A stretch of 64,000 bases of DNA from Myxococcales bacterium (lineage in GTDB: Bacteria; Myxococcota_A; Polyangia; Palsa-1104): contig PNAM01000029.1 in assembly GCA_003170275.1 (NCBI GenBank), forward strand, positions 1 to 64,000. The letters are read 5' to 3'. The notes under the pieces are model-generated. The model searched no databases and was not told where the DNA came from. It saw only the letters and a program-made list of their open reading frames with translations. Both the position numbers and the translations under genes were made by a program. This document shows positions 16,993 through 29,415 of this stretch, piece after piece. How positions within the stretch are numbered: the first letter of the stretch is position 1; each line of letters begins with the position of its first letter.

Positions 16993-17970
16993 ATGCGGCG
17001 CACGCTCGCGGTTCTGCTCCTCGGAGCGTGCTCATCGCCCGCCCCGCCTGGGCCAGGCAGCTGGCAGCGCGTGCGGCCGCTGCCGGTCGAACGGTTCGAG
17101 GCACCCGCGGCGGCGCTCGACGGCAAGCTGTACTACCTGGGCGGCATCACCGACAACTGCCCGGACGGCGCGGCCGCGTGCACCGTCGCGGACGTCGACG
17201 TCTACGATCCCGCCAGCGGCGAGTGGACCGCGGGACCTGCGCTCCCCGCCGATTCGGCCCGGCACCACCTGGCGATCGCGGTGCTCGACGGGCGGCTGTG
17301 GGTGCTGGGCGGATTCACCGGGATCCTCGGCATCCAGCAGTTCTTGCCGGTGCCCGCGACCTACGTGCTCGACGCGGGCACCTGGCAACGCCGCGCCGAT
17401 CAGCCGCTCGCCCGCGGCGCAGCGACCGCGCAGGCGATCGACGGACGCATCTACGTCGCCGGCGGGGGAACGCAGGAGCCGGACTCGCGATCCGAGCTGT
17501 TCGTCTACGATCCGTCGACCGATCAATGGAGCGCGCGCCAGGCGATGCCGACGGCCCGCGAGCACCTCGCCTCGTGCACGATTGGCGGCAAGTTGGTGGC
17601 GATCGGTGGCTGGGCCGGCGCCGACAGGACCGCGGTCGCCGCCGTGGAGTCGTACGATCCCGCTGCCGACCAATGGCGCTCGTTGCCGGCGCTACCGACC
17701 GCGCGCGGCGGTCTGGCTGCGACCGTGCTCGGGGGTGTGTGTTACGTGATCGGCGGCGAGGACTGGGCCCTGCCGCTGCCCGGCACCTTCACCGCCAACG
17801 AGGGCTTCGATCCCGCCGGTGGTCGCTGGTACGCGTTCGCGGCCCTGCCGGCAGCGCGTCACGGCATCGGCGTCGCTGCGGTCGGCCCGTCGCTGTTCGT
17901 GGTTGGCGGCGGGCCGTCGCAGGGCAACAGCTACACCGCCGAAGTCGATCTCTTCACGCCGTCGCCGTAG
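16993..17970 (+). CDS. Kelch-repeat lipoprotein
   Basis: 325 residues with lipobox LLLGAC. Six Kelch motifs fill the mature part, each with a double glycine and spaced Tyr/Trp pair: LDGKLYYLGGI, LDGRLWVLGGF, IDGRIYVAGGG, IGGKLVAIGGW, LGGVCYVIGGE and VGPSLFVVGGG. They should fold into a six-bladed beta-propeller anchored in the envelope, probably for binding carbohydrate or protein. It follows the GT87 gene by nine bases. Confidence 0.85.
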   Translation: MRRTLAVLLLGACSSPAPPGPGSWQRVRPLPVERFEAPAAALDGKLYYLGGITDNCPDGAAACTVADVDVYDPASGEWTAGPALPADSARHHLAIAVLDGRLWVLGGFTGILGIQQFLPVPATYVLDAGTWQRRADQPLARGAATAQAIDGRIYVAGGGTQEPDSRSELFVYDPSTDQWSARQAMPTAREHLASCTIGGKLVAIGGWAGADRTAVAAVESYDPAADQWRSLPALPTARGGLAATVLGGVCYVIGGEDWALPLPGTFTANEGFDPAGGRWYAFAALPAARHGIGVAAVGPSLFVVGGGPSQGNSYTAEVDLFTPSP

Positions 17971-17985
17971 GTAGTGGCTTCGGAC

Positions 17986-17991
17986 TAGGAT
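17986..17991 (+). promoter_or_regulatory. Putative -10 box (TAGGAT) of the VIT-family gene
   Basis: TAGGAT ends 8 bases before ATG 17999. An upstream ATG (17990) is part of the box, which favours 17999 as the true start of a leaderless message. Confidence 0.35.
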
Positions 17992-17998
17992 GAGCCGC

Positions 17999-18706
17999 AT
18001 GGATCTCAAGACCAGACGACACGGGGAGAACCACCGCAGCGGACGGAACGGTTGGCTGCGCGCCGCCGTGCTGGGTTCTGACGACGCGATCGTGTCCACC
18101 GCCAGCCTGATGCTCGGGATTGCGGCATCGTCGGCGTCGAAGCAAGCCGTTCTGATCGCGGGCATTGCCGGGATGGTGGCGGGCTCGATGTCCATGGCAG
18201 TCGGCGAATACGTCTCCGTGAGCTCGCAGCGCGACGCCGAGCAGGCCGACATCGAGATCGAAAAGAGAGAGCTCACCGCCCAACCCGAGGCCGAGTTGAA
18301 CGAGCTGGCGATGATCTACGTGAAGCGCGGCGTCGAGAAGGAGCTGGCATTCAAGGTGGCGAGGCAGCTCACTACCAAGGATCCGCTCGGCTCACACCTG
18401 CGCGACGAGCTCGGCCTCGAGCCGGGCGCGCTGGCGAAGCCGCTGCAAGCGGCGTGGATCTCGGCCGCGAGCTTCGCGATCTTCGCGATGGTTCCGATCC
18501 TCGCCCTGCTGGTCGTGCCGGCGTTTCTGCGAATCTACGCGATCGCGTTGTTGTCGCTCGTCAGCCTCGCGGCCCTGGGCGCGTTAGGCGGTCGGCTCGG
18601 TGGCGCGCCCATCGGCCGCGCGGCGCTGCGCGTGACGCTCGGCGGCGGCCTCGCGATGGGGGTGACCGCCGCGATCGGCCGTCTCCTCGGCGTTTCGCTC
18701 GGCTGA
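17999..18706 (+). CDS. VIT1/CCC1-family metal transporter
   Basis: About 235 residues. The N-terminal part has the VIT signature (RAAVLGSDDAIVSTASLMLGIA, then GIAGMVAGSMSMAVGEYVSVSSQRD), followed by a cytoplasmic charged segment (IEIEKRELTAQP...ELNELAMIYVKRG) that binds metal in the family, and three C-terminal membrane helices. Family members move Fe2+ or Mn2+ out of the cytoplasm. The start is set at ATG 17999 because of the -10 box; ATG 17990 is possible. It is followed after 17 bases by a cytochrome c gene. Confidence 0.85.
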   Translation: MDLKTRRHGENHRSGRNGWLRAAVLGSDDAIVSTASLMLGIAASSASKQAVLIAGIAGMVAGSMSMAVGEYVSVSSQRDAEQADIEIEKRELTAQPEAELNELAMIYVKRGVEKELAFKVARQLTTKDPLGSHLRDELGLEPGALAKPLQAAWISAASFAIFAMVPILALLVVPAFLRIYAIALLSLVSLAALGALGGRLGGAPIGRAALRVTLGGGLAMGVTAAIGRLLGVSLG

Positions 18707-18723
18707 GAGATTGGAGGCTTCCA

Positions 18724-19257
18724 ATGAAACGCGTGGTCGTCGGTTTCGTCTTGGGTCTCTTGACCCTTCCGCTCGTCGGCTATCTCTATTTCAAGTACGG
18801 AAAGCCGCCCGTCGCGACGGGCGATCCGCCTTTACCGTTCGAGAAGCAGATTGTTAAGGTGCCGCTGCGCGCGCGCATCGATCGCGAAATGCCCAAGGTC
18901 GTGCCCATCCCCGCCGACGAAGCTGCCTACACGGCGGGCGCCACCATCTATCAGGTGCAGTGCGCCGCGTGCCACGGTCTGCCCGATCACGCGTCGGCGT
19001 TTGCCGAAGCAATGTTCCCGCGTGCGCCACAGCTGTTCGCGCGGCATGGCGAGGTCGTCGGGGTCAGCGACGACGAACCGGGGGAGTCGTTCTGGAAGGT
19101 GCAGAACGGGATTCGACTTTCGGGGATGCCCGCCTACAAGGCCATCCTCAGCGAGGCCGAGTTGTGGCAAGTCACGCTGCTGGTCGCGCACGCCGACAAG
19201 CTATCACCGGGCGTTCGGCAGCTGCTCAAGCCGCCGTCGATCGCAGCGGCGAAGTAG
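18724..19257 (+). CDS. Membrane-anchored monohaem cytochrome c
   Basis: 177 residues from ATG 18724 with GGAGG ten bases upstream. One N-terminal membrane segment (VVVGFVLGLLTLPLVGYLYF) is followed by a class I cytochrome c domain with haem motif CAACH near residue 80 and a probable axial Met in LSGMPAYKAILSE. It should act as a periplasmic electron carrier. It lies in the same direction 17 bases after the VIT gene and may be co-transcribed with it. Confidence 0.85.
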   Translation: MKRVVVGFVLGLLTLPLVGYLYFKYGKPPVATGDPPLPFEKQIVKVPLRARIDREMPKVVPIPADEAAYTAGATIYQVQCAACHGLPDHASAFAEAMFPRAPQLFARHGEVVGVSDDEPGESFWKVQNGIRLSGMPAYKAILSEAELWQVTLLVAHADKLSPGVRQLLKPPSIAAAK

Positions 19258-19277
19258 GACGCCCAGGTCACTTGTGG

Positions 19278-20162
19278 TCAACAGCCGGGAGCGCCGGCAG
19301 CAGCGCAGATCTGTGCAGCGGTGCGGGCGGCGCTGAAGATGCGCACCTCGTCGATGAGTCCGACGAAGTTGTCGCCGTTCGGGCTGTTCATGCCGACGCA
19401 CAGCCCGGCCGTCGTGGCCCCGCCGACCGAGGCCGTGTTGTTCTGCGAGGCGATTTCGTTGCCGTTGTAGTAGACGCGGACCTTCTGTTGATCGTAGGTG
19501 CAGGCGACGTGCTGCCAGGCGCCAGTCACCACCTCGTTCTGGTTGCTGGAAACGGTGATGCCGGCGAGGCTGCAGGTGAGCACCCCCGGGTTGTAGATGA
19601 ACAGGCCGTACGCGCCGTCCTCATCCTGGAGCCCGGCGCGCGAGCCGATCGTCGCCGGCAGGCTGGTCGGCTTGATCCACATCTCGATGGTGATCTGGGC
19701 CGTGTCGATCGCGGCGTTGTGGTTGGCGTGGGCGAGACTGCCGGCGCCGACGCTGAGGCCGCCGCCGGCGTGGCCGGTGCCGAGCTCGCTGCAGCTCGTG
19801 AGCGTGAGGTCGTCGTGGTTGGCGGTGCCGTCGTGCGCGATCGTCGCGTTGGCGCCGTCCTCGAACTCGAAGCACGCGAGCAGGTTGGGCTCGCCGCAGA
19901 ACGTCGAGAGCAGATCGGGCCGTGAGGTCAAGTCGAGCGGCGGGGGAGGAAGATCGAGGGGCAACTGCGCCTGGTCGACGGCGGCCTGGGCGTCGGACGG
20001 GCCGTCGTCGCCGCTTTCGCTTCCGTCGACGGTCGACATTTCGGGGACGCCGGAGAGATCCTTCGAATCGTCGGCCAAGGCGCCGGACGAGATGCCGTCA
20101 ACCTGGAACGAGCAGCCGGTCGTGCTCCAAGCGACAAGAACCAAAAGCGCGCGTACCGCCAC
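19278..20162 (-). CDS. LamG/concanavalin-like lipoprotein
   Basis: 294 residues from GTG 20162 (MAVRALLVLVAW), with lipobox STTGC. An Asp/Leu/Pro-rich linker (LPLDLPPPPLDLTSRPDLL) leads to a C-terminal LamG-type jelly-roll: LLACFEFEDGANATIAHDGT, ITIEMWIKPTSLP, WQHVACTYDQQKVRVYYNGNEI and NFVGLIDEVRIFSAARTAAQI. This domain usually binds sugars or proteins outside the cell. It converges with the cytochrome gene with 20 bases between the stops. Confidence 0.8.
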   Translation of the reverse strand: MAVRALLVLVAWSTTGCSFQVDGISSGALADDSKDLSGVPEMSTVDGSESGDDGPSDAQAAVDQAQLPLDLPPPPLDLTSRPDLLSTFCGEPNLLACFEFEDGANATIAHDGTANHDDLTLTSCSELGTGHAGGGLSVGAGSLAHANHNAAIDTAQITIEMWIKPTSLPATIGSRAGLQDEDGAYGLFIYNPGVLTCSLAGITVSSNQNEVVTGAWQHVACTYDQQKVRVYYNGNEIASQNNTASVGGATTAGLCVGMNSPNGDNFVGLIDEVRIFSAARTAAQICAAAGAPGC

Positions 20163-20292
20163 CCCGTGATCGTACCACCTAGAAGGGCCAATGGTCCTCG
20201 TCTGGACAAGACTGGATCGCATGTAGCTTCCTGTCGCTGGTGTAGGTCCGGCTTCAAGATGATGTTCGCGCCCGGCTGCCGGCGTCTGAGGC

Positions 20293-23994
<3,702 letters not shown>

Positions 23995-24109
23995 GGCGCC
24001 ATTATCTCAGCTTCTCCCCTGCACTGCTCGTCGTTGATGCGATTGGCGCCGTCACTGTAGCGGAATGGGGCTGAGTCCATTCTACTCCCTCGGCTCGACG
24101 GGAGATCGT

Positions 24110-25741
24110 CTACTCGAGCGGAACGGCGCCCTTGGCGAGCTCGCGATCGTGGAAGGCGCGCAGGTTGAAACCGGGCAGCTTCTCCGCCGCGCGGCGCTTC
24201 TTGCGCCACCCCTCGCCGCCGACAAAGTACGAGCACAGCTGGGTCACCGAGAGCTTGGCGCGGCGCAGCTTGAGCTCGGCCTCGGGGCGCTCCTGGAACG
24301 CGCCGTCCATCATCAGCGCCAGCGCGTCCTCGTCGGAGAGCTCGGTGGTCTGCAGCTTGATGTCGAGGATTGCGTTGGTCACCGCGCGCAGCTCGAGCTT
24401 GTACTGCTGGAGCTGCAGCTTGGGATCGTGGCCGTAGAAGCCGGCGTCGACCATCAGATCTTGCGTGTACACCGCCCAGCCCTCGATGTACGCGCCCGAG
24501 CCGAGCACCCAGCGCAGCACGCGGCGGGTCTCGGGCTGCACGTCGTTGGCGTGCTCGAACTGCACGTAGTGGCCGGGCATCGCCTCGTGGATGGTGAGCA
24601 GCGCCAGCATGTTGCGGTTGTACTCGCGCAGCTTGGCGTCGATCTTGTCCTTCGGCCAATTCTTGGGAAACGGCGTCACGTAGTAGAACGCGCCCAACTG
24701 CGGCTGCAGCGGCGGCGCGCCGTCGAACGCCGCCACGCCGAGCTGGCTGCGCAGAAACGCCGGCGTCTCGATCACCGTCAGGTTGTCGCGCTTCTTCAGC
24801 GTGAGCAGCTGCTGGTCGGCGATGAACGCCCTGGCCTCGTCGAGCTGCTTGCGCACGGTGGTGAACAGCTCGTCGGGCTTGCAGTGATCGTCGGCGATCC
24901 TACCCAGCGCCTCGCGCACGTCGCCCGACGGCACCAGCTTCTTGGCGAGCGTCTTCATGAGCGCGTGCAGCTCGGTGGAGCGCTGCTCCGCTTGCGCCAG
25001 CACCTCGGCCGGCGACTGCTTGATCTGCAGGTACGGCCCAAAGCGCTTCGCGTACAGCTCGCTGCCATAGCGAAAGCTCGCCTTCGGCTTCTTCGGCAGC
25101 TCGCGCTCGACCCAGCGCAGGTACGCGCGCACCGCCTCGGCCGCCTCGAGCGCCGCGCTCTTCACCTGCGCCGCGCGGGTGGTCTTGACGAACGCCGGCG
25201 CGAGCTCGTGCTCGAGGTACTCGACCAGCCCCTCGCCGTCGTCTTTCGCCGCCGCGCGGAACACGTCGACGTCGGTGGTCAGCCCGGCGCGCGCCTGCTC
25301 GAGGTAGCGCGGAACGCCGCCGAGCCGCCCGAGCACGTCGGCGGCGCGCTGCTCGATCGGCGCGTAGTCGCGCGCCACCATCGCGAAGAACACGCTGCCC
25401 AGATCGTCGAGCGGCCGATCGCAGCGCCGCGTGTAATCGTGCGCGCCCTCCAGCTCGAGCCGCTCGAGCGCGATCGCGTGGCCGAGCAGCGCCTGATCGG
25501 CGTGATCCTCCTCGGCGAGCTTGTCCTGCTTCCACAGCTCGTCGGAAAAGCGCGCCAGCCACGCCGCGCGCCGCGTGCGTGCCTCCGCCGACAGATCGTC
25601 GAGCCTGAGGTCCACGCCGTCCTTGTGATAGCCCACCTGCGACGCGGTCATCGGCGAGACCTTCCAAAGCTCCTGAAGGTACTTATCTGATAGTTGCTGC
25701 ATCGGCGTGGTGGCCAGGAAAACGGTCATTGCGGCGATCAT
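24110..25741 (-). CDS. DUF885-family putative metallopeptidase
   Basis: 543 residues. The zinc-binding motif HEAMPGHY lies near residue 380, followed by the family segment LGSGAYIEGWAVYTQDLMVDAGFY and the C-terminal AKLSVTQLCSYFVGGEGW. These are diagnostic for DUF885, a family of M2/M3-like gluzincin fold proteins. The N-terminus is weakly hydrophobic (MIAAMTVFLATTPMQ) and may be a poor signal peptide. The gene is divergent from the PEBP gene, with only 21 bases between the start codons. Confidence 0.85.
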   Translation of the reverse strand: MIAAMTVFLATTPMQQLSDKYLQELWKVSPMTASQVGYHKDGVDLRLDDLSAEARTRRAAWLARFSDELWKQDKLAEEDHADQALLGHAIALERLELEGAHDYTRRCDRPLDDLGSVFFAMVARDYAPIEQRAADVLGRLGGVPRYLEQARAGLTTDVDVFRAAAKDDGEGLVEYLEHELAPAFVKTTRAAQVKSAALEAAEAVRAYLRWVERELPKKPKASFRYGSELYAKRFGPYLQIKQSPAEVLAQAEQRSTELHALMKTLAKKLVPSGDVREALGRIADDHCKPDELFTTVRKQLDEARAFIADQQLLTLKKRDNLTVIETPAFLRSQLGVAAFDGAPPLQPQLGAFYYVTPFPKNWPKDKIDAKLREYNRNMLALLTIHEAMPGHYVQFEHANDVQPETRRVLRWVLGSGAYIEGWAVYTQDLMVDAGFYGHDPKLQLQQYKLELRAVTNAILDIKLQTTELSDEDALALMMDGAFQERPEAELKLRRAKLSVTQLCSYFVGGEGWRKKRRAAEKLPGFNLRAFHDRELAKGAVPLE

Positions 25742-25746
25742 GCGGT

Positions 25747-25756
25747 TTTATAGGAT
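25747..25756. promoter_or_regulatory. Overlapping divergent -10 boxes (TATAAA minus, TAGGAT plus)
   Basis: The 21-base gap between the divergent starts at 25741 and 25763 contains TATAAA on the minus strand (25752-25747, ending 6 bases before its ATG) and TAGGAT on the plus strand (25751-25756, ending 7 bases before its ATG). A weak -35 (TTGCGG, 25729-25734) lies 16 bases before the plus box, inside the opposite gene. Both messages would be leaderless. Confidence 0.4.
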
Positions 25757-25762
25757 AGGCCC

Positions 25763-26245
25763 ATGACCTTGTCGATGATGGTGCTGACCCTGGTGGTGAA
25801 GAGCGCGAGCTTCGGCGAGGGGCAGCCGATCCCAAAGCCGCTCACCTGCGACGGCAAGGACGAAGCGCCGCGCCTGGACGTGCAGGAAATGCCGCCCAAC
25901 GCGGTGAGCTGGGTGCTGATCGTCGACGATCCCGACGCGCCGGGCGGTACGTTCGTGCACTGGGTGATCTGGAACCTGCCCGAAAAATTCCACGGCGTGG
26001 GCCCGGCCGTGCCGCAGCTCCCCGATCTGCCCGACGGCTCGCGCCAGGGCAAGAACGGCTTCAAGAAGCTCGGCTACAACGGCCCGTGCCCGCCGCCCGG
26101 CAAGCTGCACCACTATCGCTTCCGCGTGTTCGCGCTCGACGGAAAGATCGGCCTGACCATGGGCTCCAACGCCGGTGACCTCGAGCGCGCGATCCGCGGC
26201 CACGTGCTCGCCGAAGGCACGCTCACCGGCACCTACCAGCGCTAG
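25763..26245 (+). CDS. YbhB/YbcL-type PEBP (Raf-kinase-inhibitor-like) protein
   Basis: 160 residues, the usual length. Family motifs are present: [23 protein letters not shown] and [24 protein letters not shown], which build the phosphate-binding pocket. There is no signal peptide, so it is probably cytoplasmic. Bacterial members have no settled function. Its stop overlaps the stop of pgi by four bases. Confidence 0.9.
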   Translation: MTLSMMVLTLVVKSASFGEGQPIPKPLTCDGKDEAPRLDVQEMPPNAVSWVLIVDDPDAPGGTFVHWVIWNLPEKFHGVGPAVPQLPDLPDGSRQGKNGFKKLGYNGPCPPPGKLHHYRFRVFALDGKIGLTMGSNAGDLERAIRGHVLAEGTLTGTYQR

Positions 26246-27819
26246 ACGGTGTAGGTGGCGTCGAACGGGGTCTTGCCGGCGGTGCGCTTGATCGCGTGGT
26301 CGGGGTTGGCCGAGGCGTGCTCGAGGACCTTGTAGACGGTCTCGATCTCGTCCTTGGCGCCGATCGACGCCGAGACCTCCTCGAGCGAGCAGCCCTTGCC
26401 GCGGTGCTCGGCCAGGTGCGCGAGGATCTTGGCCTGCAGCGTGAGCACCTGGGTCGCGGCCTTCTTGCCCGCCTCGACGCCCGGCTGGTGATACGCGTTG
26501 GTGTGGATCAGCGACGCGTACAAGCCGACGGTGCGCTCGTAGAGCGCGATCAGCGTACCGATCGCCTTGGCGTCCACGTGGTTGATGGTGAGCGTGATCG
26601 ACTCGCGATGGTTTTCGTACAGCGCGCGCCGCGTGCCCTGGAAGAAGCCGGACAGGTAATCGCCCGCGGTGACCCCTTCCTCGACGGGGAGCGACAGGCC
26701 GTCGCGATCCTTGAGCACCTCGATGAAGGTGGCGAAGAAGTTGTTCACCCCGTCGCGCAGCTGCTGCACGTAGGCGTGCTGATCGGTCGAGCCCTTATTG
26801 CCGTACACCGCGATGCCCTGGTGCACGACCTTGCCTTCGAGATCGCGCTCCTTGCCGAGCGACTCCATCACCAGCTGTTGCAGATAGCGCGAGAACAGCT
26901 CGAGGCGGTCCTTGTACGGCAGGATCACCATGTCCTTCTTGCCGCGCCCGCCGCCGGCGTGGAACCACATGAGCGCGAGCAGCGCGGCCGGGTTCTTGCG
27001 CGTCTCGTGCACGCGCGTCACCGCGTCGGTGGCCCTGGCGCCGGCCAGCATGGCGTCGATGTCCAGACCCTGCAGCACCGCCGGCAACAGGCCGACCGCC
27101 GACAGCTCGGAGGTGCGCCCGCCGACCCAATCCCACATCGGGAAGCGCTCCAGCCACTGGTTCTTCACCGCGACCTTGTCGAGCTCCGATCCGTCGCCGG
27201 TGACCGCCACCGCGTGCTTGGTGAAGTCGAGCCCCGCCTTGCGATAGGCCTCGGCCGCCTCGAGCATGCCGTTGCGCGTCTCCTTGGTGCCGCCCGACTT
27301 CGAGATCACCACCGTCAGCGTCTCGTCGAGGTGCCCGTCGAGCTGCGCCAGCGTGCGGTCGAATCCGTCGGGATCGGTGTTGTCGAAGAAGTAGATCTTC
27401 ATGCGATCGGCCGGCGTGGTGAGCGCCGCCGAGACGAACTGCGGGCCGAGCGCCGAGCCGCCGATGCCGACTACCAGCAGCCGCGAGAGGTGCGACTTCT
27501 GGCCCTTGATGCGGCCGGAGTGCACGTCGCCGGCGAAGCGCTTCATCTTGGCCAGGCACTCGTCGATTTCCTTCTTCACATCCGACGGCGCGCGCGCCGA
27601 ATCGCGCAGCCAGTAGTGCCCGACCATGCGCTTCTCGTCGGGGTTGGCGATCGCGCCCTTCTCCAGCTCGTCCATTTGCTGGTAGGCGCGCTGCATGGGC
27701 GCCTCCATCTCCGCAAAGAAGCCGTCGGTGAACTTCATCCGGCTGATGTCGACGGTGACGCCGATCGACTCGTTGACGTTGAGGTACTGGCGATAACGAT
27801 CCCACAGCTCGCGCGACAT
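26242..27819 (-). CDS. pgi: Glucose-6-phosphate isomerase
   Basis: 525 residues. It interconverts glucose-6-phosphate and fructose-6-phosphate. The SIS-type sugar-phosphate site is visible as [13 protein letters not shown] and [28 protein letters not shown] and the C-terminal lysine region [16 protein letters not shown] match the isomerase. The form is the long, divergent variety found in several deltaproteobacteria-related lineages rather than the E. coli type. It converges with the PEBP gene with a 4-base overlap. Confidence 0.9.
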   Translation of the reverse strand: MSRELWDRYRQYLNVNESIGVTVDISRMKFTDGFFAEMEAPMQRAYQQMDELEKGAIANPDEKRMVGHYWLRDSARAPSDVKKEIDECLAKMKRFAGDVHSGRIKGQKSHLSRLLVVGIGGSALGPQFVSAALTTPADRMKIYFFDNTDPDGFDRTLAQLDGHLDETLTVVISKSGGTKETRNGMLEAAEAYRKAGLDFTKHAVAVTGDGSELDKVAVKNQWLERFPMWDWVGGRTSELSAVGLLPAVLQGLDIDAMLAGARATDAVTRVHETRKNPAALLALMWFHAGGGRGKKDMVILPYKDRLELFSRYLQQLVMESLGKERDLEGKVVHQGIAVYGNKGSTDQHAYVQQLRDGVNNFFATFIEVLKDRDGLSLPVEEGVTAGDYLSGFFQGTRRALYENHRESITLTINHVDAKAIGTLIALYERTVGLYASLIHTNAYHQPGVEAGKKAATQVLTLQAKILAHLAEHRGKGCSLEEVSASIGAKDEIETVYKVLEHASANPDHAIKRTAGKTPFDATYTV

Positions 27820-27944
27820 GGACGACCCCCGAGATTCGAGTTTCTGGTGGCGCTCAGGGTATGCCTAGTGCCGGGGACCTGCAAGGTGGTCGGGCCCCGT
27901 TGCAACCGCCCCCGGGGTGCCTAGGATCGCTTACAATGGTGGGT

Positions 27945-28319
27945 ATGGTGGGCGTCGAGGCCACGCGCAGGACGGTGCTGGTCGTCGATGACGATCGCGA
28001 GGTCCAACAGGCCGTGCGCGAAGAGCTGGCCAACCGCGAGTACGAGGTGGTGATCGCCTCGGACGGCGAGGCGGCGCTGCGCCTGCTCGACGCGCTGACG
28101 CCCGACGTGCTGGTGCTCGATCTGCAGCTGCCGCACGTGTCCGGCCCGCTGGTGGCGGCGCGGCTGCGCATGATGGCGCGGCCGCCGCGGCTGCTGATCT
28201 GCTCGGCGATCCCGTTCGCGCCCGAGATCGCCGACGACCTGGCGGCCGACGGGGTGCTGCTCAAGCCGTTCGTGCGCGCGGATCTGCGCTCCGAGGTGGA
28301 GCGCCTGCTGGGGAAGTAG
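27945..28319 (+). CDS. Single-domain response regulator
   Basis: About 124 residues, only a CheY-like receiver: acidic triad VLVVDDDREV, phospho-acceptor Asp in VLVLDLQLPHVSG, switch Ser/Ala in LLICSA and Lys in GVLLKPFV. There is no output domain, so it probably acts through a partner kinase or phosphatase not in the window. ATG 27945 is used because TACAAT (27932-27937) ends 8 bases before it; ATG 27936 is the alternative and overlaps the box. Confidence 0.9.
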   Translation: MVGVEATRRTVLVVDDDREVQQAVREELANREYEVVIASDGEAALRLLDALTPDVLVLDLQLPHVSGPLVAARLRMMARPPRLLICSAIPFAPEIADDLAADGVLLKPFVRADLRSEVERLLGK

Positions 28320-28348
28320 CCGGCGTGCGCCGTGGTACCACGTACGAG

Positions 28349-29398
28349 ATGCGTCTTCCGCTCCTGCCCGCCGTCGCGCTCCTGGTCACCTGCGCCGCCT
28401 GCGCCACCGCGCGGCCCCGTCCTCCCGGGCTGGTCGACGATCTGCCGCTCGATCCGCTGCTCGCCGCCGCCAGCGCGCAGGCCGATCACCTGGAGCGCTC
28501 GGCGCGCATCCAGTCGTTCACGCTCGGCGCGCGCACCATTCCCAAGGCGACCTACGTGGCCGCGCTGCGCCGCTTCGTCGCGCTCGGCCGCGAGAGCCCG
28601 ACGCGCGAGGCGTTCTTCGCCGCGGTCGGGCGCGAGTTCACCTTCGAGGAGCTGCCGGCGCGTCCGGAGGTGCTGGTCACCGCCTACTTCGAGCCGATCG
28701 TCGACGGCGCGCCGGCCGCCACCGCGCGCTTCACGCAGCCGCTCTATCGGCCGCCGGCCGAGCTGTCCGCGGATCATCCGTTCCTGACCCGCGCCGAGAT
28801 CGACAGCGGGCACGCGCTCGCCGGGCGCAACCTCGAGCTGTGCTGGGTCGATCCGCTCGACGCGTTCATCCTGCAGACCGAAGGCTCGGGCGCGGTCGCG
28901 CTGCCCGACGGCACCACGCTTCAGCTCGAGTACGCCGGCAACAACGGCCAGCCGCACACCAGGCTGGGCGGCTTTCTGCCGATCTCGAAGGCCGAGATGA
29001 CCATGCACACCATGTCGGCGTTCCTGCGCTCCCTGCCCGAGCCCGAGATGCGCAAGTATCTGGAAAAAAATCCGCGCTACGTGTTCTTCGAGCCACGCCG
29101 CGGCTCCGGCCCGCCGACCTCGATCGGCCTGCCCGCCACCGACGGGCGCACCATCGCCACCGATCCGACGGTCTATCCCAAGGGCGCGCTCGCGTTCCTG
29201 GTCACCACGCAGCCGCGCATGGAGGAGCTGCACGCCGTCGAGTGGCGGCCGCTTCAGCGCTTCGTGCTCGATCAGGACACCGGCTCGGGCATCAAGGGCG
29301 CGCGCGTCGATCTGTTCTGGGGCCGCGGTCCCGACGCCGGCCGCTACGCCGGCGTGATGAAACAGAAGGGCCACCTCTATTATCTACTTCCGCGCTGA
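28349..29398 (+). CDS. mltA: Membrane-bound lytic murein transglycosylase A
   Basis: 349 residues from ATG 28349, where the signal peptide begins (MRLPLLPAVALLV); a GTG at 28325 is possible. Lipobox-like CAAC. The MltA domain is seen in VTAYFEPIVDGA, FILQTEGSGAVALPDGTTLQLEYAGNNGQP and YVFFE, followed by the 3D barrel domain with catalytic Asp in LDQDTGSGIKGARVDLFWG and the terminal AGVMKQKGHLYYLLPR. It cleaves peptidoglycan glycan strands with 1,6-anhydro product formation from the outer membrane. It is followed by the DUF2330 pair. Confidence 0.9.
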   Translation: MRLPLLPAVALLVTCAACATARPRPPGLVDDLPLDPLLAAASAQADHLERSARIQSFTLGARTIPKATYVAALRRFVALGRESPTREAFFAAVGREFTFEELPARPEVLVTAYFEPIVDGAPAATARFTQPLYRPPAELSADHPFLTRAEIDSGHALAGRNLELCWVDPLDAFILQTEGSGAVALPDGTTLQLEYAGNNGQPHTRLGGFLPISKAEMTMHTMSAFLRSLPEPEMRKYLEKNPRYVFFEPRRGSGPPTSIGLPATDGRTIATDPTVYPKGALAFLVTTQPRMEELHAVEWRPLQRFVLDQDTGSGIKGARVDLFWGRGPDAGRYAGVMKQKGHLYYLLPR

Positions 29399-29402
29399 GG
29401 GG

Positions 29403-29408
29403 TATACT
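29403..29408 (+). promoter_or_regulatory. Putative -10 box (TATACT) of the first DUF2330 gene
   Basis: TATACT (5 of 6 matches) ends 8 bases before ATG 29416, just after the mltA stop. There is no ribosome-binding site between, consistent with a leaderless message. Confidence 0.45.
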
Positions 29409-29415
29409 GCCGGCC

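Noticed and set aside
18724..19257. Subunit of a terminal oxidase (ccoP or coxB-like)
   Set aside because: The protein has one haem motif and no neighbouring oxidase genes, so only a monohaem cytochrome c can be supported.
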